Below are positions 10,941 to 23,700 of a stretch of 64,000 nt of DNA, piece after piece. The translations under genes and the position numbers were made by a program. How positions within the stretch are numbered: position 1 is the first letter of the stretch; every line of letters starts with the position of its first letter. The stretch covers positions 59,233,201 to 59,297,200 of the forward strand of contig OZ038422.1 in assembly GCA_964036155.1 (NCBI GenBank), read 5' to 3'. The stretch comes from Diploscapter coronatus (taxonomy: Eukaryota; Nematoda; Chromadorea; Rhabditida; Rhabditidae). Below the pieces are notes generated by a model. It made no database searches. It saw only the letters and a program-made list of their open reading frames with translations, and had not been told where the DNA came from.

Positions 10941-12788
10941 TTATTCCAACCTTGCTTCCTTTGAAAATGCGAACATAATAAATGGAGGCGAAATCGATCG
11001 AAAATCTATGTTCCAAAAGGTAGAACCGAGAATTTCGCGATCCAATGCACGATTTCCTACGAAATTGGCGTAAATTCGAAGTATTTGTTGAACGCATATG
11101 ATGCTACTCACAAGGAAAGTCCAAAATGTGTAGAAAAGTATTCCCTGAAATGAGCACGGATTTTCTTGCACTATATGATTTCTGTCGAAATATGTAAAAG
11201 AAGTAAAATGATAAACTCGGAACAAGAGTCGGATTTTTTCATTCAACGTTGTAGAAAACGCTCAATGGTGAATTATTGGCTCATTAACAAATCATAAATT
11301 CTCCGATATCATTCCCCTTTATAGATCGCTCAATTTTTCTTTTCGAGAATGCCGCTCAATTCACAATTAGTCTTACCTTTTCACTCGACTGAATGTTGAC
11401 TCCATTTCGCTTTTTATATTTAATTAAAGCATCGATGGTCATTAGATTAAGTGGCGTTGCGGCTAATAAATAACCAAATGCCACAATTCCTATTGATATT
11501 CTTGATACCTGAAAATTCTGCATTACATTAAAACAAACTATTTTATCGCATACTAAAAAGCCAATTCCTGAAGCTCCTCCAAGAAGAACTGATTCATCGT
11601 CAATATAGGTAACTCTATAGTCGTTGAAATACATGAACATGCAGTAGATTTCAGGGAATATGCTGTGTGAAAATATCGCTATGATTATCACATTTCTAGT
11701 CCACATCTAAAATATTCCCGTTCTTTCAAAATAATTTCAAGGTTGGCAAATGCTGCACGGTTCTATAGAGTGCCGTCATCTTTTTCCTCTAGACAAAAAA
11801 GAGAAAACGTAACGAAAGGTAGCATTAAAGGAAGCTGAACAAAAGCTGGGCGGTGTTTATGAGATATCAGAAATAAGAAAACCACGATAATCTCACCTCC
11901 TTATGCCTTAAAGGGTACTTCATGGCTGTGTAGCGATTGAGAGTCAACAGGAAATTTCCAATGATGTATCCCACTCCAATGGCCGTTGAAAGCTGAGGAT
12001 TCAATTTTGCTAGGGGAAGTAGGTAAATTGGAATAGGACATATTCCGCAGATGAAACGCCGCAGAACTGCGTTTATGATGATTGAAAAGACGTTGCAGAT
12101 TCCTGCAAGATGACATTTGAAATAAAGCATATAGTACGCAGCGAAGTGTGAGATTCGTAAACATTAATGCAGTTCTAAATATTTTTCATTGCACAGTGAA
12201 TTTTGAAACCGCTAAAGTCCGAAAGACAAAGCCCAGAATGGCTTTCTATGACAACCCGAAAGGATTTTTTCTCTATGTATGAAAACTATTCTATATTATG
12301 TTGATAATTGTCTTATCATTACCATAATCTAGGTAGTCCATACTCCCGATTGGGTAATGGCAGACTATTGTCAGGGTTGATCTCTATGTATATCAGTGAC
12401 AAGAATGGTCCACATTAAAGCTTTCAGAGAATCGCAGTTGCTCACTTCGCATAAATTTCTGCTACTACTTTTATGGAGCATTCTAATTTCTCAAGCGGAT
12501 GTTTTAGGCAAAAGAAAAACCGCAAAGAGTATCTATAAGATGCGTCTTCCGTATTTCTACGATTCGCAATATTTAAGTAATTAAAATAAATCCACATATA
12601 CCTGTAGAAATGAATAGAATATAGAATGCCGAACGAAAGAGTGACTTTTTAGAGGTTAGTAGTATATAAATATTCCCAAGATAAATTATAGACCCGATAA
12701 TTTCAACCAAATCTTGAGCATTGAATGGTCCAGCACCAAGTTGAGCAGGAATAGAAGACTTTGTGGCGTTAGAAATATCGTCAGGCAT
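10941..12788 (-). CDS. Seven-transmembrane chemoreceptor of the Srg superfamily (Srv/Srg-like)
   Basis: Four exons (12602-12788, 11897-12102, 11377-11706, 10941-11144) join in phase to 308 residues. TM1 is IIGSIIYLGNIYILL, TM2 follows at RSAFYILFISTGICNV, and the third span ends in the family-type motif LLTLNRYTAMKYPLRHKE with a tryptophan two residues on. TM5 (IVAFGYLLAATPLNLMTI) precedes a basic KYKKRNG loop, and TM6 is GILFYTFWTFLVSSI. The splice into the last exon is the least certain: an in-frame stretch just upstream (around NEKIRLLFRVYHF) might be retained in another model. Such receptors act in sensory neurons; the ligand is unknown. Convergent with the Srh-like receptor at 6896-9639. 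Confidence 0.78.
12405..12584 (+). CDS. Candidate nested small secreted peptide, antisense in receptor intron 1
   Basis: A single-exon frame of 59 residues starts at the ATG at 12405. It has a basic N-terminus and a strong hydrophobic core, KFLLLLLWSILISQAD, which looks like a signal peptide with cleavage near ISQA/DV. Next comes a dibasic site with glycine (LGKRK) and a C-terminal segment, IYKMRLPYFYDSQYLSN. AATAAA follows the stop at 12588-12593, unusually close. It lies entirely within the first intron (12103-12601) of the receptor on the opposite strand. The layout fits a neuropeptide-like precursor, but no known peptide is recognised and chance cannot be excluded for so short an ORF. Confidence 0.3.
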   Translation: MVHIKAFRESQLLTSHKFLLLLLWSILISQADVLGKRKTAKSIYKMRLPYFYDSQYLSN

Positions 12789-14771
12789 TGTGAATTCTAA
12801 TTGATATGAGGATTTGAATGGATCAATTACACTTCTGCAATTTTAAATCATACTAACTTAATTTTGATATATGCCTTGTAATCTCTACGTATATTTCATT
12901 TTTGTCATAATAGATGTGCCACCCTTAATGAATGAATCTCTATAGAAATGATTAATGCAATTATGGTTCGATAATGAAAATACATAGTAGTTTGAGACTC
13001 GAAGACAAAATCATACGAATTTAACATAGACGACAAGCATGTTATTATCCTATCACAGATAATTTTAACACGTTAAATCCAATATGCTTATAGGTACAGT
13101 ATCGAAGAACTAACTATGCAGATCGATAGTTGTGATTACGGTAATGATGAAATTAATTTGATTTGATTTGATTTTTTCAATAGAAATATAAATTTAAGTA
13201 AGAATTTTAAGATAACGGATAACTTAATGCTCTTACTATTTACTATCCTTATCCAAATTCAAATAGGAAATTTATTTCATAAAGCGCGTTATTATCTTCA
13301 AACGATTACTCACTCAGTTGTGTTCATTAACGAGCGCAAGCCACATCCCTTTGCTTTGGTTCAATATTATCCATAGCTAATAACCCTTCCGATTATCGCG
13401 AATTTCTATTTTTCGTTTTTCATAATTGATCGGTACCCTCTATACAAATCGACAACGCGCTTTCACGCGGTGATATCGATTTATTGATTGGAGTGTGGTA
13501 AAGATTCGTAATTGCGCGTCAAATTCACGTTTTCGAACCTAAGCGTGATCATTGCGTTCTTTAAAAGCCACTACAAGTAACACCGTACATACTAACGGAC
13601 GCAACAGCTACAATAAAGCAAAGTGAACGAAGGCGTGAAAACCAAGCAGATATTGTTTTGCGAGTGCAGAAGGCAACGCATCCTTGGCATGAAATTAATT
13701 GCAACAAGCAATTGTTTATCCAAGTGTTCTTTTTCTTCGTCGACCCATAAACAAAACGATTTGCGAGTAATACTATATTATATATTGAATATAGATATAA
13801 CAAAAACAAGGAAGAGTGAAGTGAAAAGTCAAGCTGCAACTTGTGGGGAAAATCGACAGAAAACCGATTTTTAATGAGAAAAAGTTATGGGAACAGCAGA
13901 CAAGTTTCAGAGTTATTTCATTGAGAAAAGAAGTAAATTTGAAAAGGAATGGAACGAAAACACAACCCGTCGGGAAGAGCATTACCTAGAAAAGTCACAC
14001 AATCATATCGAAGATAAATCTAAAACTGGATAATGAACCTTATCAATGCAAGTTTTTTCTTATAGAAATGAGAATTTTTCGAAAGTCTGGAAAAAAAAAA
14101 CTCGCGTTTCAAACATTTACAAAGAAAAAGAACAAAATTCTATAGAAAAGATAAAATACGACACACGATATTTGTACAGAGCAAAAGTCTCGCTGAATAA
14201 ATTATGGGAATTTTCTTGAATACCTAAAAACTGAATGGGATTTTTCATTTGTTCAAGTTAAATACGTGTGATTCCTAAGTAAGACAAAGTTGTGTGCTTA
14301 ACGACAAAAATGACAAGACTCAGAAAAGGACCCGAGAAGGACGGACAAGCTTCGATTCGATTCCGAATTTGGGCAAAATATCCGAAGGTAAAAAGAAGAA
14401 TTTTCTTGATTTTTCGAATATTCCACACAATTCTGATTAATTTGAATGACAACTAACGAAATGAAAGAGGAAAACGAATATCGGCAACAATAGAAAACGG
14501 TCAAAGGGGCATTTTGGAAAAGCTGAAAAGTAAATTGAGGATCAAAAACTAAGACAATCTTAAGATTACAAGACACCAAGACGATAAAATAACACTGGAA
14601 AAGAAGAGTCCATGACATTTTCTTCTACTCTATCCTGTGCTATTTGGTCTGTCTTTCTGTTGTGTTGCATCGTATTTTCCAAATTGCCAAAATTTATCAT
14701 TATCCTCGATTTTCCAAATTTTAGCCTTAAAATTATCACGACAATTTGTTCAAACCTTGACTGCTCCATGC
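12789..14771. other. Intergenic region between the Srg-type receptor and cyk-1
   Basis: Upstream region of the receptor (12789-13500, with a short TTTGA repeat near 13150-13175) and 3' flank of cyk-1 (to 14771). No canonical minus-strand AATAAA was found close to the cyk-1 stop. Short ORFs around 13560-13980 lack domains and splice support. Confidence 0.45.
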
Positions 14772-17700
14772 TCAGAACCTATTGAGCCTTTCAAGCAGCT
14801 CCTCAGCAGTGGGCACCTTTGGATGTTCATCATTCTGACTGCTGCTCGTCTCTGCGTCCCTACCCTGTCTGTCCGTCTGTTCTCTCTCCTTGCTTTCCAT
14901 TCTCCGTCTCTGCTCAGGTGCCTGGTTCTCCTTGTGACTGGGCGACGTCTTCTGTCTTTGCTGTTGACGATCCTCCTGAAAATTGAGTCCAGTAAAAATT
15001 TTCTAAGGCAATGAATAAAAGTAGTACTGAAAAATCTATAAAATTAGCATCATATGAACTTTCTACGCTGAAAAGTTTGATATCCAACATTCTATTACTT
15101 TTTTAGTTGGCCCAAAATACGGATATATTCGTTAAATTTTTGTGGTACTACTTTTTATTAAGTTGTCTTTTGAAGCGAATTGCTCAGTGAAATAACGAAC
15201 TACTTTCTCACCTCGATAGGGACGGCGGGGGCTCCTTTGCGTTTGACTCGCATGACAGGTGCGACTGCTCCCGGCTGACTGATGCCTGGCAGAGGAATAC
15301 CTCCGCGAGGTGGGGTCGAATTGGATGACGAGGCCGAGGCAAAGCCAGAACCTTCCTGGGTCTGAGGAGGTAAGGGGGCGGGGCCTCGGTGGTTGTTTCC
15401 TCCAGCTGCCGAGGAAGAGGTAATGAATAATGGCTGCTCCGCACCTCCACCAAGACGAGAACGCTGACGTTGGATTGAAGAGGGCTTGGCTGAAATATCC
15501 TAGTTTGTCAGTTCTTCTAGTGGTGCTTTGAATCACACTCGATTTAATTTATTTCATCGAATACAGAAGGACTTCTTCTATTTTTTTATTCCCATACAAG
15601 TAAACATGCTCGATTTTCAAGAATTTCACCTTGTGTTAAGATTTTCTTGTGATAAACGAATTTTTGGGGTTCATCTCTTTTTCCTATAAATAAAACGAAA
15701 GAACATGTACCTGAGATCTTGGTCCGATTGGGCACAGAACGAGGCGTGCGACTGCGCGCGAGCAGCCCGAACAGACTCGCGTCGTTCATTATTTTGCCTT
15801 CCAACTCATCCAACACTCCGACTTTGTTCACGTCTGAAATTTCGGCATAAAGAGAAATTAAGTTGGTTATTGGAAAAAAAAACTGACGAAAATTATAATT
15901 TGAAACGTTTGAAAATCATCGAAATAAGTCTTTAGGGTCAAGACACTTTTCCTGACATCTAAAGAAATGAGCTTTTCATTCTTTCAAGTTATAAAAAAGA
16001 ATGAGTTTCTCCTACCAGTAGAAAGTCCTTTGTCATTGTGAATGGAGATCCTTCCCCTAGGCGGTATGTCCATTCCCCTCTCTGCATGTCCAGTCCTGTT
16101 GGTCTGTTCCTGTCTGTCAGCCAGAGCCTTCCTCTTCTGCTGCTTTTCGTCCTTCTTCTTCGCGTCCGCGATCTCGTTGTCCAGGTCACGACAGACTTGC
16201 TGGAAAAATGTAAATGATCCAGATGAAAGAAAAATTGACTGGCATTCCCGTCCCAAATAAGCTGTCAAAATTTTGATTTCTAATACTTCCGAATAATAAA
16301 ATCCTAAATTTGTGATAACTAAAATTTCCAAACCTGCAAATTTGACCGCTATTTTCGTAGCATAAAATATTACCTCAAACTGCTGCTTGAAGGTCTTCAT
16401 GTCATTGAAGAACTCCTCCATTTTGTATTTCTTCGTATCGAAAGCGAAGTAATTGGCTAAAGAAGTCCAGTCCGAGTTCATCTTTTTGTTCATCTGAAAT
16501 GTTTACTTCATTCATTTGAAAGTTCCTTATTCAGAATTTCAGGATGCAAAACTGTGATCGTCTCCGTACTATCACAGATTTTCATTATCAGAAAGTTGAA
16601 TTACCGTATCTTTATGAATTCGATATTTTACTAACCATTTCAATAGTGGCCTGCTCCTTCTTCGCATCAGCCAAAAACGGCTTCATCACCTGCTCGAATC
16701 GATCGTCCTTCCCGGCAGATTTGTAGTTCGACAGGAAATTCTCCAGCTGAAAAATCGATGTTTTGAAAATTTCACAATAAATAGGTGGATTTTTTGAAAA
16801 TTACATTAATGCGTCCACGCTTAGAGTGAATGCTCGATTTTGAATAGAATTCCCACCTTTCTAATGTTAGCAGAAAATAGATTGACATGTCTCTGCAGTT
16901 CATCTGGGTTGATCCTCGCAGCCAGGTGGCAGTGGTACATGTCGTGAGCAGCAAATCTGCATGCCTTTGCATCGAGGGTGGCTCGCATGTGCTGAGCGAT
17001 GTGGTGCAGAAGGGTGCCTCGGCCATCGATGTCACGAGTGTCGATTAGCTGAAATTGGAAAGTGGAAAATATAGGTAAAAATCCAAGAAATAATTCAGGA
17101 TGCTCTACAAAATCTAAATATAAACTATTGGTATTTTTGCTATTTTGTTTGTTTGTGATTGTTTTGAAATGGGTGATATTAGTCTGTTTCGAAACCTTTG
17201 CGAAGCAAAGGTCGAGCCGAGGGAGCGCGCTACCGAGATTCGTCCTATTTTATTTTCGAATTCTGGACTATTAATTTTGAAGTATTTTTGGGAATTCATT
17301 TGAAATTCAATATACCTTCGGCAGCATTCTCATCTCGAACGCATAGACGTCCTTGTGATTCTTCGAGCTGGCAGACATGTAATTGCACATCCCTGTAAAT
17401 TCAGAGTTTCGTCTTGAGAAGAGAAAATAAGTCCAACCCAGAGCGATGGAAAGGAACGCACTGAATCCGTCAGATTTGTGCAACTCATCACATGCCTCTG
17501 ATACTGTCGTCATCATCTAAAATAGACAAGTGAACAAATCAGAATTTCTCGTAAATCTTCAGCTGAATCTTGAGGAATATGGAAAGAAATTCAATATTTG
17601 GTAGTAGAATCTCTAGATTTGATAAAGCTGACCGATTTGATTTCATCTACGGATGCCTTGAATTGCATGTGGAAGTGGATGAGGTCGAGACGCAGAGGCA

Positions 17701-20700
17701 GGGCTGGGATCGTTGCCAGATAGGCGGCGAACTAAAAGGAGACGCGATTAGCTTTGAAGATACTTCAAATTTTCTTTTCTTTAAGAAATCATTTTCCTTT
17801 CTAATTGTACCTGTTCACCCTCAGGCATATCCTCGTACTGCTCCTTGCTAACTTCAGTCAGTTTTGTCAGAATGTCAGAAGGCGGCAGAGCAGACCGCAG
17901 CTGCTCCAAGTCACTCGTCAGCTTCGACTCGTCGATCTGAAAATCATCGAATTTAAAACTCATTATTCTCATTCATGATGATGATCTTATGATGAAAATG
18001 GGAAATTTGAAAATTTGTTGATCATCATTTTCTGAATAATTAGTGAACTAACAATACAGAATTTTTGCATACTTATATAGAGGACACAAACGAGTTCTTA
18101 AGTATGAAGCTTGATTAATGGGAGTAGGACTATATTAAAGTCGAATTTTTACTGCTTCTGACGCTCTTTATCATTTTCGAAATGGATAATCTCATAGAAA
18201 GTTGTCAACCCATTAATTGATTGCATTTTGGTAAACAAACTTCGCCATGAAACCGCTTTATATTAGAGGAATACCAAGATGACGTAAATCGCTTTATAAA
18301 GTTCGCTTCGAAAATTTGACTCCACTTGCGCCCTGTATTTGTAGAAATTTTCTAAATCAACCTGAAGAATAGCCTTCTTCAGCTCACTGTAGGACATTTT
18401 GACGGATCCTTGCACGATGCCTAAAGATTTCCTCAAAAATTTAGACTTGCAAAAACAAACCAAGTCGTTGTAAAGTCTTGTCCTCCTGAATGATCTGAGG
18501 CACTTTAACCTTCCTCGTCGAAGTCGCGTCTAGTTCGTTCTCCGAGTTGCAGCCCAGCGATTTTGCAGGGCCTTTTAAGGAGAATTTCGTCTGAAAATTT
18601 GATTTTTTTTTTTAAAGAAAATGCGAATTTTGGATCTAATCATCAAGGGGTAGGAAAAATCATGAGCTTGTATTGAAAATGAACCTTCAATTGGTCGAGA
18701 GCCTTGGAATTCAGCAGTTTCTCTTCGTTGGTTCGTGTCCAGAACGAGTTCTCGCCGATAGATCGGGGATCAATCTGCAAGAAAATGAGCACATTTTTCA
18801 ACACATATTCCCAGGATAAGTTTTTGGATAGAAAAGAAAGAAAAGTCAAATTCTCAGAAAAAAAAATGTTTCTGCAAAGAATAAGAAAATCGTCTTTTCT
18901 CTGCCCAGTGAAACTATTCACAATGTGATTTTCTTCGCTAGAAATCTATGAAGAATAAAATTCAATTGTTAAAAAAAAAAAAAAAACAATTAGAAAGAAA
19001 GAAAAACTATTAGGAAATAAACATATTCGAACCGTGAAGCTAGCGACGGGCGGTTTTCTCATGGGCACGTCGACTTGTCGCTTCTTCTTTGGAGGCAAGT
19101 AGTCGGGCAGTACGGGCGCCAGAGGCACTGCTGATTTAAGGCCCAAGATTGGTGGAGGAGGAGGAGCCATCGGGGCTGACGAATTGAGCAGACCCATAGG
19201 GGGAGGAGGAGGTGGGGCTGGAGGTCCGCCGCCGCCGCCAGCGCCTACTAAAAATTCAAATAACTAAAGCTTATCATTGAAAGACATATTTTACGAAAGT
19301 CGATATATATATATATATACAGTTCCGGTCAAAAGATAGTAAACACCTTGTTTTTTGACCATAGCTTTTTTTCTACTTTACCTATTTTGACAAACTTTTT
19401 TTCATTTGAAAGAGGATAAAAAGTTACATAAGTGTGCCAATTTTCAGCTTTCTAGGTATACCAATTCACGAGTTATCGATTTATTTCGATTTTTGCGCGG
19501 ACAAAAGATAGTAAACAGTTTTGAAAATGGTCCAAGTAAACCAATTAACGGAAGATAATTAAGCATGGATATTTTTCCTCGAAAGTAATCTTCTTCATCT
19601 ATATACTTGCCAAGTTTCAAATAAGTTGGATCAGAAATAAGAAAGATATGATTTTTTTTCGAGGACCTTCCTTAATTGGGATACCTCCGGTCCAGAACTG
19701 GCAAATCCAAAACTGCCCGATTCAGAACTTTTGTGAATAGGCGTGTCTGACTGGGCTAACAAAAGTTTTGGATCGGACAGTTCTGAATTTGTCAGTTCTG
19801 GATCGGGGTGTCCCTTTTAACTATAGAAAATAACCCATTTTGACGTCTACGCATCAAAAAACGTGATGACGTACGCAAGTGGATGGAGTTAGGAAGTGAA
19901 AAATGGCTACATCTGATTCTCCGATTAAAACTACACAATTATTGTTAAAACTTACCCTATGAAAAATTGTTCGAAAAGATAACAATATGCCGAATCTTTT
20001 TTTCCATGAAAATAAGACGTTTTTCATAGTTAAGCAAAGCAATTTTGGGTACCTCATTTTTCTTCATCTCAACGTGCTCATATGATTTTTTTCATAAAGG
20101 AAATTTATATGGAACTTATGCAGATTTGATCAGAGAATTAAACACAGGAGTTCTTTCTCGCCAAACTCCACCCACTCGCGTACGTCATCACGTTTTCTGA
20201 TGCGTCTACGTCAAAATAGACTATTTTCTATAGTTAAGGAGGGTCTCCGAAAAAAATTCGTATCTTTCTTATTTCTAATCCAATTGATTTGAAACTTGGC
20301 AAATATATAGATGAAAAAGGTTACTTTCGAGAAAAAATATCCGCGCTTAATTATCCCCCGCTAATTGGTTTAATTGGACCATTTTCAAAACTGTTTACTA
20401 TCTTTTGTCCGCGCAAAAATTGAAATAAATCGATAACTCGTGAATTGGTATACCTAGAAAGCTGAAAATTGGCACACTTATGTAACTTTTTATCCTCTTT
20501 CAAATGAAAAAAAGTTTGTCAAAATAGGTAAAGTAGAAAAAAAGTTATGGTCAAAAAACAAGGTGTTTACTATCTTTTGACCGGAACTGTATATATATTC
20601 ATGGTTCTAGAAACATAACAAGAGTTTCTTCCCGTTTTTAGCCTGAACTTCATTTCAAAACTTCTCTATCTATTTGTTGTTTGCATCAGAGGTGGGATGT

Positions 20701-23700
20701 TCTTGAAAATTCGTAAGCCAGGTATGGGGTTTCAACTCTCTGGGCTTAAAATAGTCGGCTTCAAAAAGTGGCTCATCAGTTAAAATGTGATGGAAACTAT
20801 GAAGTGACGATTGATAAGACCTACACAATCCAGGTGGAGGAGGAGGCGGAGGAGGCCCGCCGGTGACTTTGGGGAGATTGCCGAAAGGTGGAGGGGGCGG
20901 AGCCGGTGGGATGTTGGATGGCGGCTTGACAGAGGACTCGATCGACTTGACCGAGGCCGGCTCCGGCAGAGTGCATTCAGTCGCTGGGGGCAGAGCCGTC
21001 GAATTCGGGTCAGATATCTGAAGTGAAAAAAGTTCGAAGATCTGTGGTAAGGTAGAAAAATGGTCATCGAAGTCGTTAATGAGAAACTGGTTGGAATTTA
21101 GGCAAATTAGACCGTTTTCTCTCACTCACATGCTTGCGTAATTGTTCAGCCTCCTTCCTGAACTCATTGAGTTTGTCCCAGTACTGATGCGCCATGAGCA
21201 TGGCCTCCTGCTTCTGGCAGACCGCGTCCTGCAGCTTTTTGCCCATCGCTTCGTCTTGAAGACTTTCTGAAAATATAGCATTTTTTTCGGAAATTAGTCG
21301 TGGATCGTAATCATAATCCAGGATTTAAGAAAGATTTAAAAGACAATAAAAACATTTATGGTCTCTTCAAAGAACTAACCAATGAGCTGGCTGATGGGCG
21401 CCTGGAACTGGAATCTGGACTCGAATTCAGGATCGCAAGCATTTTTGGGCAGCACGATCTCGCTGATACACGACTCGATTAGCTTCAGATAGGCGCGTCT
21501 GAAAACATGTTAATAATAATTAGTTATATTTTCATTTCATTAAAACGAGTTTTCAAAGCACAACATTTACCTGACAGAAATTTCCTCAGGGACGAGCATG
21601 AGCAGCTGTTGGATGGAGAGTAGCAGGGGCTCGATCGCAGGGTTGTTGGCCATTGACGAGGACAGGATTTCGTGGACCCCTTCCAACGTGCCGTATTCCA
21701 CTTTACTGAATATCTTACATTTCCACGATTATCTGCATGATCTCATAAGGAAGGAAAAGATCTCCATTCAATAAACAATATAGCGATCTGGAGGAGAGTT
21801 CCAGAAAGTCTCGTAAATATTTAATAAAATTTTGTAAGGCTTACACGAGATCGAACTTGCCCTTGAGGTCGTTGTAGTCGTCGTTCTGGTTCTTCGTGAA
21901 CGCACTCAGCAAGCAGCCCAATCGCTTGTCCGGCGAGTCGTCCTTCTCTAATTCCGCCATCTTTTGCCATTTCTGAAATTCGGCATTAAGATATCGACAA
22001 CCTTCATATTTTCACGAAGCCTAGGCAAACATTATGACTTTTGGAGAGTCAAATATTTGGAAGGATCAGAATCAAACATATGGAAAAAATTTAGTTGATC
22101 ATTTTAATAAATGAATTTTGCAACCTGTAGATAAGTGCCGAGTCCATCCCTGACCGCCTCGCTGCGCAGTCGCATCCTCAGTTGCCAGGCCTGTTCCTCT
22201 GTTAAATGCTCGTCGCACGACTCGATCAACAGGTTCGTTGTCAACAGAACTCGGTACTGCAAAGTGACAATTGACAACTATTTCTTTGATAATAAAGAAC
22301 TTTGTAACACAAGTGGAGTTAAATGCAAAAATATATTTAATATTTTGGAGTAAAACTTCGTCTAAAATTAATGAAATCGAAAAATTGGATAATCCATAAT
22401 TCTATTGCAAACAGGCATTTTTAGTTGAATCCAAATTCCAAAAGTGAAGATCATGAAAGTCATATAAGCGTTCGAAAATATCAATTCACTTTTGCAAAAT
22501 TATCTCTTCTTCACGACCTACATTCGTTCTGATTCAACAAAACCACCATAAATCAAGAAAAATCTCGGGGAAGACAAAATGAGAAAGTGAAAATTTCGAT
22601 TACCTATCATGGAAAGGTAAACATTTTGTATTGTTTGTCATTAAGTGGTTATGATTTGCTATGAAATGCAAAGTAATGTTTCGCAACAAAACCATCATTA
22701 CGAAATCATAGATAAACTTCGTTTTCCGGTTCAAATAATGTTATGATTGCAAATGTTACTACGCATTTTTAACCTTTCCAATTACTTTTCGTAATTAAAA
22801 TGAAAAATATGACTTACGATATGATCCTTGTCCTTCAAATCTGAGTAGAATTTGAGACAGTCGAGCAGCGGACGGAAGCGGCCGCGTTGCGTTCGATTCG
22901 AAATCGCTGACAGATCACGCAGCATCTTTTCGCAGCTGGAAATTGATCTCATTCAAAAATTGAGAAAATTCAAATTACCCAGTCATTTCGAGTTTGAGAT
23001 TCTCGGTTGTGCCGTGATGGACGAGGGCGAAAGTGGTCAGAATTCGAAGGATGAAGTTTCGCAGAGAACGGGCATCGGGAGGCTCCACTGGGAGGCTGAA
23101 AATTCAAATTATCGTCGAAGAAAATGGATGTATGTTGTGCACAAAAGGTTAGATTTTTGTACGCAACGACCGTTCCCCGAAAAAATCTTAGTAGCTCTTA
23201 TCTTTCAAAGAAGACCGTATTCTTACCCTTCGTCTCCAGATTTGTGTGCTGATTTTCCATTTGCTACATTCAATTGCACACCCCTCCTCGAGCCATTCAA
23301 ATAGCAGAGTGTTTCGAGCAGAAGAGTCGAGATCTTCGAGTCTTTCTTCAACACGTAGCCCAGACCAGGCTGAAATTGATGATTTTATTATTAAAAACAA
23401 ATTTTAAAAAATCGAATTGGGCAAATTGTATAGGTAAAAAGAATATATTTCCTTTGCTAAGCAACAATTTCATTTTGTTCTAATTTTAGCAAAATGATGA
23501 AGAACAAAACTTACGTAAGTGTTAGCGATGGTGTGAACGCACTTGACGACTTCCTGTAGAAAGTCTAGATACTGCAGCTCTGCGTGCATCGACTCGACAG
23601 AGGGATGCGAGCGGAATTTGGCCAGATGGGAGAGGATCACTCCGAACAGACGCTCGATCAGCTGCATCCCCGAGTCCGTTGATTGGCGGCCGCGGCCAAA

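Noticed and set aside
22852..23304. 150-codon plus-strand ORF
   Set aside because: It is antisense to FH3 exons and an intron of cyk-1.
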